Of a stretch of DNA of 22,119 nucleotides, positions 18,466 to 22,119 are shown piece by piece. Origin of the DNA: a virus; the IMG/VR virus record IMGVR_UViG_3300020471_001013, positions 1-22,119 of that record; one strand, written 5' to 3'. Numbering within the stretch: the stretch's first letter is position 1; each line of letters begins with the position of its first letter. The translations under genes and the position numbers were made by a program. Below the pieces are notes generated by a model. It was not told where the DNA came from and did no database searches. It was given only the letters and a program-made list of their open reading frames with translations.

Positions 18466-20897
18466 TGCCTTACATTCTTGTTGAAGATTTTAAAGCAGGA
18501 TTAGACACCAGGCGGACGAATGTTACGTCTGTTCCTGGTTCATTGGCTACGCTTACAAACGCCCATCTCACCAGGGGCGGTGAGATAGAAAAAAGGAAGG
18601 CATTTGTGCAATTGGTGACGTTACCAACCGATTCAGACGGCAATCCTGCAACCGTAGGATTGGCGGCGGGTGGTGGACAAATCTATGTTTTTGGATCGCT
18701 TCCTTCATCAGTCGTTAATTTCCCAACAGGAACGCCATCGAATGTCAACTATGTCCAGCTTCGACATCCAGAATGCGAAGCCAGTTTTAGAGTTTCATCG
18801 GATACTGGTGGTGGAACCGTGACAAGAGTTGTTGTCGATTCCGTAGACATATTAAATGCAAATGACGGATCTGGAATTGTTTCAAGCGGGGGAACCCAGG
18901 CATTAACCGCTGAAGCAATTGCAGAACAAATTAACACTTATCTGTCTTACACCTCTGGAGGTAATCCTGAATATGTAGCCACCAGCGATGGCGATAAAGT
19001 GATTGTCCGTGGAGCCATTGCGGAAGGAACAACCATTTCTGTCACAACTACGACAGGGATAAACATTGGGAGCATAGATGATTTTAAGTCTATTGCCATA
19101 ACAGAGCTTTTAGGATCCGAGTTTTTTGATGGGTTTGTGTATACGGCGGCTAGGTTTGCAGATGGCAAAATCCATCATTATTGGGAAGGCCAAAACAACC
19201 CCAGCGTCACACCACCAAATCGGATCGCAGATTGGTTTGATGGACGGGCAAGAGCCAAGTTTCGAATAACAGGCGGGACAGCTGGCGGAACGGCGGCAAC
19301 CGGAACAATCACAATTACAGCTGGGACAGACAACCCAGGTGATAACGTCCGTGTCATTCGTGTGAACGGAGTCCAGGTTAATGATTCAGCGGTTGCTCAT
19401 ACGGGTGATAACACGACCACGGCAACAGCTGTCAAAAATGCGATCAACGCAACTACTTCAGTCCCTAATTATACAGCAACCTCTTCGGGAGCGGTGGTCA
19501 CCATTACGGCGAGTGCAGTAGGAACCTTATATAACGGGTATGTGATCGAGGTAGAGAACGATGGTGCAGTAACAACATCCCAGGCGAATCTGTCAGGCGG
19601 GGTATCAAACAGCATTTCAAATATTACTGTGGATGGTGAACAGATAATTGAAAATGAAGTTCCCTGGTCAACGTCAAACACCTACACCGCCACCCTGGTT
19701 GCCAAGGCAATCAATGAATATGCTTCGGCCCCAGAGTATGAAGCCAGCACGGATGGATCGATTGTCAATATTATAAGCAAGGAAGGTGGAATTGCTTACA
19801 ACAGTAAAGCCGTTGTTATTACAAAAGCCGGAGATGTGACGTTTGATCAGTATGGGCTGACTACATTAGACGGCGGAGCTGACGCATCAACCTTGGCAGG
19901 ATATTCACCAGGTGGTTACGTTTTGACCGTTAAATCAAAGATGCATTCGGTATCTGACAGCCTTTGGCATTTTTCGGCAATTGATAAGCCTTATGAATGG
20001 AATGCTACGGCATCCCCAGATTTTGCGGGATTTGTTAATCTATCCAACAATGCCCGTGGATCCGAGGATTTAAAGGCCATTGCCAACTATTATTCAAACC
20101 TGGCTATTTTTGCAGAACAGGCGGTTCAGATTTGGTTTGTGGACCCTAACCCTGCAAATCTTCAGCAGATCCAAGTCCTTCATAATACTGGGACCATTGC
20201 GGCAAACAGCGTGGTGGAATTCGGAGATTCAGATGTTTTCTATCTTGATTCATCTGGGATCCGATCTCTGAAAGCCAGGGACAGCTCCAACGCCGCTTTT
20301 GTTGAGGACATCGGAAATCCTATTGACTCATTAATCCAAGAAGAAATTCAAACGAACCTGGATGCATCCAGAAAAGCAGTAGGGATTTTATCGCCAAAAG
20401 ACGGGCGTTATCTTCTGGCAATCGGGACAAAAGTTTATGTCTTTTCGTACTATCCCAGCTCAAAAATAAGTGCATGGTCCGTTTATGAACCTGGTTTCAC
20501 GATCCAGCATTGGGCGTATGACGGTGACCAGATGCTTTGCCGAGGAGATGACAACAAACTTTATAGCCTGGGCGGAGCCAACAATACCACTTATGACAAT
20601 TCCACGGTAACGGTTCAGCTTCCATTCCTGGATGGAGGGAAGCCAGCAACCAGCAAAGATTTTTATGGATTGGATGCGGTTGTGGAAAATGATTGGGATG
20701 TTTATGTATCCACGGATCCGACAGACATATCAAGCAATGAACAGATCGGGACTATTGACAGAACGACATACGGATTAGGGCGGGTGACAATGACAGGATA
20801 CTCCACCCACCTGGCGGTAAAGATGGTCTGTTCGAAGTCTGGATCCGCCAAGATCGGGAACCTCGCTGTCCATTATGAACAGGCGGAAGCTGGATGA
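18465..20897 (+). CDS. gp12-like tail nozzle (tail tube B) with three inserted beta-repeats
   Basis: The 810-aa protein starts PYILVEDFKAGLDTRR, followed by LTNAHLTRGGEIEKRKAF, the usual start of the gp12-like nozzle. The later region has LWHFSAIDKPYEWNAT, LAIFAEQAVQIWFVDP and VFYLDSSGIRSL, typical of the propeller-like nozzle body. Between them, three similar modules (residues about 118-202, 279-375, 384-465) follow one pattern: I/V-x-V-(N/D)-G/S-(V/E)-x-I, a TATAxAIAxAIN-type helix, PxYxAxS, then VxIxA and GxxYN. They make the protein about the same size as T7 gp12 but domain order differs. The role is the DNA exit channel and fibre support. ATG 18465 overlaps gp11 (TAATG) and its end overlaps the next gene (ATGA). 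Confidence 0.87.
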   Translation: MPYILVEDFKAGLDTRRTNVTSVPGSLATLTNAHLTRGGEIEKRKAFVQLVTLPTDSDGNPATVGLAAGGGQIYVFGSLPSSVVNFPTGTPSNVNYVQLRHPECEASFRVSSDTGGGTVTRVVVDSVDILNANDGSGIVSSGGTQALTAEAIAEQINTYLSYTSGGNPEYVATSDGDKVIVRGAIAEGTTISVTTTTGINIGSIDDFKSIAITELLGSEFFDGFVYTAARFADGKIHHYWEGQNNPSVTPPNRIADWFDGRARAKFRITGGTAGGTAATGTITITAGTDNPGDNVRVIRVNGVQVNDSAVAHTGDNTTTATAVKNAINATTSVPNYTATSSGAVVTITASAVGTLYNGYVIEVENDGAVTTSQANLSGGVSNSISNITVDGEQIIENEVPWSTSNTYTATLVAKAINEYASAPEYEASTDGSIVNIISKEGGIAYNSKAVVITKAGDVTFDQYGLTTLDGGADASTLAGYSPGGYVLTVKSKMHSVSDSLWHFSAIDKPYEWNATASPDFAGFVNLSNNARGSEDLKAIANYYSNLAIFAEQAVQIWFVDPNPANLQQIQVLHNTGTIAANSVVEFGDSDVFYLDSSGIRSLKARDSSNAAFVEDIGNPIDSLIQEEIQTNLDASRKAVGILSPKDGRYLLAIGTKVYVFSYYPSSKISAWSVYEPGFTIQHWAYDGDQMLCRGDDNKLYSLGGANNTTYDNSTVTVQLPFLDGGKPATSKDFYGLDAVVENDWDVYVSTDPTDISSNEQIGTIDRTTYGLGRVTMTGYSTHLAVKMVCSKSGSAKIGNLAVHYEQAEAG

Positions 20898-21277
20898 GTG
20901 AGAAGCTGATTAAGAACCAGATACGACTTGAGCCAATAGTTGGAGATGAAATGTGGGAAGCTGTCCATAAGGCGGCACAAGAAAACGATGAAGGGGTCAT
21001 GGATCCAACTCATGCAGTTATCAGGGATGGCGAAATCATTGGTGCAATTTCGATCAATGTTTCTTGTGCCAGCTGGTGGATGCATACCAAAAAAACAGGA
21101 TACCGAGATTCGTACACGGTTTTGCAAATTTTAGACAGCTTGATGCTGGATCGACAGATATTCAGATATGTTTTGCCATGTGAAGAGTCTAGCCCGTATC
21201 ACGGGATTATGGAGCGTAACGGCTTCAAGAAAATTCTTGGAAACTGGACATTATTTGTCCGAAATCTAATGAGGTAA
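20894..21277 (+). CDS. GNAT-like small virion-region protein, 127 aa
   Basis: The protein resembles a reduced GNAT acetyltransferase fold: HAVIRDGEIIGAISINV matches strands 2-4, and SPYHGIMERNGFKKILGNWTLF matches the C-terminal helix and strand. The usual acetyl-CoA loop (R/Q-x-x-G-x-G/A) is not visible; HTKKTGYRDSYT takes that place. Active acetyl transfer is therefore doubtful. It lies where T7 has gp13, and its start overlaps the nozzle stop (ATGA), so an internal-virion or assembly role is plausible. The fold call is inference from pattern only. Confidence 0.6.
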   Translation: MSEKLIKNQIRLEPIVGDEMWEAVHKAAQENDEGVMDPTHAVIRDGEIIGAISINVSCASWWMHTKKTGYRDSYTVLQILDSLMLDRQIFRYVLPCEESSPYHGIMERNGFKKILGNWTLFVRNLMR

Positions 21278-21279
21278 TT

Positions 21280-21876
21280 ATGTGTTTTGGAGGCGGTGGA
21301 GATTCAGGCGGTGATGATTGGCGGGAAGCGGAAGAAGCTCGTCAAAGAAGAATCAAACAAGGCGAAGAAAATATTGACAAAGTATTTGCCAAATTTGATG
21401 ACGATTTCTACGACACAAGACGGCAAGCCTTGATCGACTATGAAACGCCACAAATTGAAGAGCAATATAAGGATGCATTAGGTCAATTAGCGGCGGCTCT
21501 GGCAAGAAGCGGATTAGGCGAAAGCTCCATAGGTGCAGATCGAAGGGCGAAGGGTCAAAGAGATTATGACTTTCAGCAACAAGAGATGTTGAGCCGAGCC
21601 GACAAGTCAGCTGGTGATGCAGAAAAAGCGATATTAGCGGCAAGAGAAAATCTTTCTACCAACAATATTGCGTTAGCCGATCCATCCAGGGCCAGCAATG
21701 CGGCAATTGCATCAGCCGAATCTTTAACCAAATTGCCAAAATATGAACCATTGTTGGATCTGTTTGCGGATCTGACTGAAGGCTTGGCTACACAAGCCGA
21801 CCTGGAGCGAAGAAGGCAGAATCGTTATCAAAGTGGTCTTTTTAATACTTCCCCAAGTGCTAGAACAATAAGCTGA
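21280..21876 (+). CDS. Internal-virion-type protein (gp14-like position), 198 aa
   Basis: The protein begins MCFGGGGDSGGDD, a Cys/Gly-rich start seen in internal-core proteins of aquatic podoviruses, then a long helical region (DDDFYDTRRQALIDYETPQIEEQYKDALGQLAAALARSGL, written with breaks at residues about 41-80) and a Gln/Ala/Glu-rich helical middle. No membrane segment is visible. Position after nozzle and GNAT-like genes fits gp14 of T7, a component ejected with the DNA that helps form the trans-envelope channel; the assignment is by position and composition. GAGG lies 5 nt before ATG 21280, and the preceding stop is 2 nt away. Confidence 0.7.
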   Translation: MCFGGGGDSGGDDWREAEEARQRRIKQGEENIDKVFAKFDDDFYDTRRQALIDYETPQIEEQYKDALGQLAAALARSGLGESSIGADRRAKGQRDYDFQQQEMLSRADKSAGDAEKAILAARENLSTNNIALADPSRASNAAIASAESLTKLPKYEPLLDLFADLTEGLATQADLERRRQNRYQSGLFNTSPSARTIS

Positions 21877-21877
21877 C

Positions 21878-22119
21878 ATGGAACGGATTGAGGTACTGGA
21901 GAATCTAAGGCTGGTCCCGTTTTTCGCCCAGACGGGAACCATTTGTTTGTGTAGTGGTAGTAGCGATCCGCCCCCGCCACCACCTCCGCCACCTCCGCCC
22001 CCTTTTAATCCTTCTGGACCTTATAAAGGAGCGGATCCGCCCCCTCCGCCACCACCTCCACCACCACCTCCACCACCACCTCCGCCACCGCCTCCTCCGC
22101 CACCGCCTCCTCCGCCTCC
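21878..22119 (+). CDS. Polyproline protein, partial (C-terminus beyond right edge)
   Basis: ATG 21878 lies one base after the previous stop; no ribosome-binding site is seen, so coupling is likely. An alternative start is TTG 21947 (MCSGSSD...), which would match the short Cys/Gly-type N-termini of neighbouring virion genes. Residues 31-42 are 12 consecutive prolines (21968-22003); after the spacer FNPSGPYKGAD a second run starts at residue 54 (22037) and continues for at least 28 residues to the window edge. Codons are mixed CCA/CCG/CCT, so it is not a simple trinucleotide repeat. Both runs follow a GATCCGCCCCC start. The protein probably belongs to the internal-virion group; a rigid polyproline-II rod is expected. 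Confidence 0.65.
   Translation, partial: MERIEVLENLRLVPFFAQTGTICLCSGSSDPPPPPPPPPPPPFNPSGPYKGADPPPPPPPPPPPPPPPPPPPPPPPPPPP
21968..22119 (+). repeat. Two CCN (polyproline) tracts
   Basis: The tracts are 12 CCN codons (21968-22003) and at least 28 CCN codons (22037 to the edge), separated by 33 nt. They begin alike (GATCCGCCCCC), which suggests duplication. Third bases vary between A, G, T and C, so selection on protein rather than recent slippage is suggested, though units such as CCACCACCT recur in the second tract. Confidence 0.8.

Noticed and set aside
1-22119. tRNA genes, CRISPR arrays, integrase or insertion sequences
   Set aside because: No cloverleaf with conserved loops, no regularly spaced direct repeats and no transposase or integrase motifs were seen on reading both strands; a dedicated RNA search was not possible.

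Overview
The window is part of the late (structural and lysis) region of a tailed phage with a T7-like, short-tailed (podovirus) gene plan. The evidence is the gene order and the proteins themselves: small terminase, a very large tail fibre, a lysis block, large terminase, portal, scaffold, major capsid protein, gp11-like adaptor, gp12-like nozzle and small internal-virion-type proteins. The fibre N-terminus, nozzle and fibre domain types resemble those of aquatic podoviruses, so an uncultured marine or aquatic phage is the best guess. The host is not identifiable; a Gram-negative host is inferred. No RNA polymerase, integrase, tRNA or CRISPR is present.

Layout. (1) Positions 1-1278 on the minus strand hold six small, unrecognised genes, two of them very short (30 and 42 codons), expressed leftward from a promoter whose 17-bp spacer is a perfect dyad (probable operator, 1333-1361). 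(2) On the plus strand a small terminase subunit (1375-1854) is followed by a 291-nt non-coding leader with a good sigma70-type promoter (2018-2046) and a hairpin. (3) A 36-aa basic protein and a 1974-aa modular fibre follow. The fibre has a virion-attachment N-terminus, a cupredoxin-like domain with all four type-1 copper ligands, a TIG-like region, three LamG-like modules and C-terminal repeats. (4) Next is a fusion of a 2-oxoglutarate/Fe(II) oxygenase to a DUF6065-like domain.

(5) The lysis block (9547-11517) has a SleB-type hydrolase, two membrane proteins that could be holin/antiholin, a 28-aa Cys-rich protein, an 89-aa unknown and an M15 peptidase endolysin, nearly all joined by overlapping stop/start codons. 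(6) Large terminase and portal follow and end in a probable terminator. A new promoter then drives scaffold and capsid protein; the capsid ribosome-binding site lies inside a hairpin. (7) A 126-aa Lys/Ala-tailed protein, adaptor, nozzle (with three repeated beta-domains), a GNAT-like protein and an internal-virion-type protein complete the row. The window ends inside a gene with two polyproline runs, the second at least 28 residues long.

How the genes work together: the terminase pair packages DNA through the portal into a scaffold-built capsid; adaptor and nozzle close the head and carry the fibre; the lysis block releases progeny. By eye GGATCC occurs about 30 times where about 5 are expected, yet is absent from 3.86 to 8.51 kb, over the AT-richer centre and C-terminus of the fibre. 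This suggests that part of the fibre was acquired separately.
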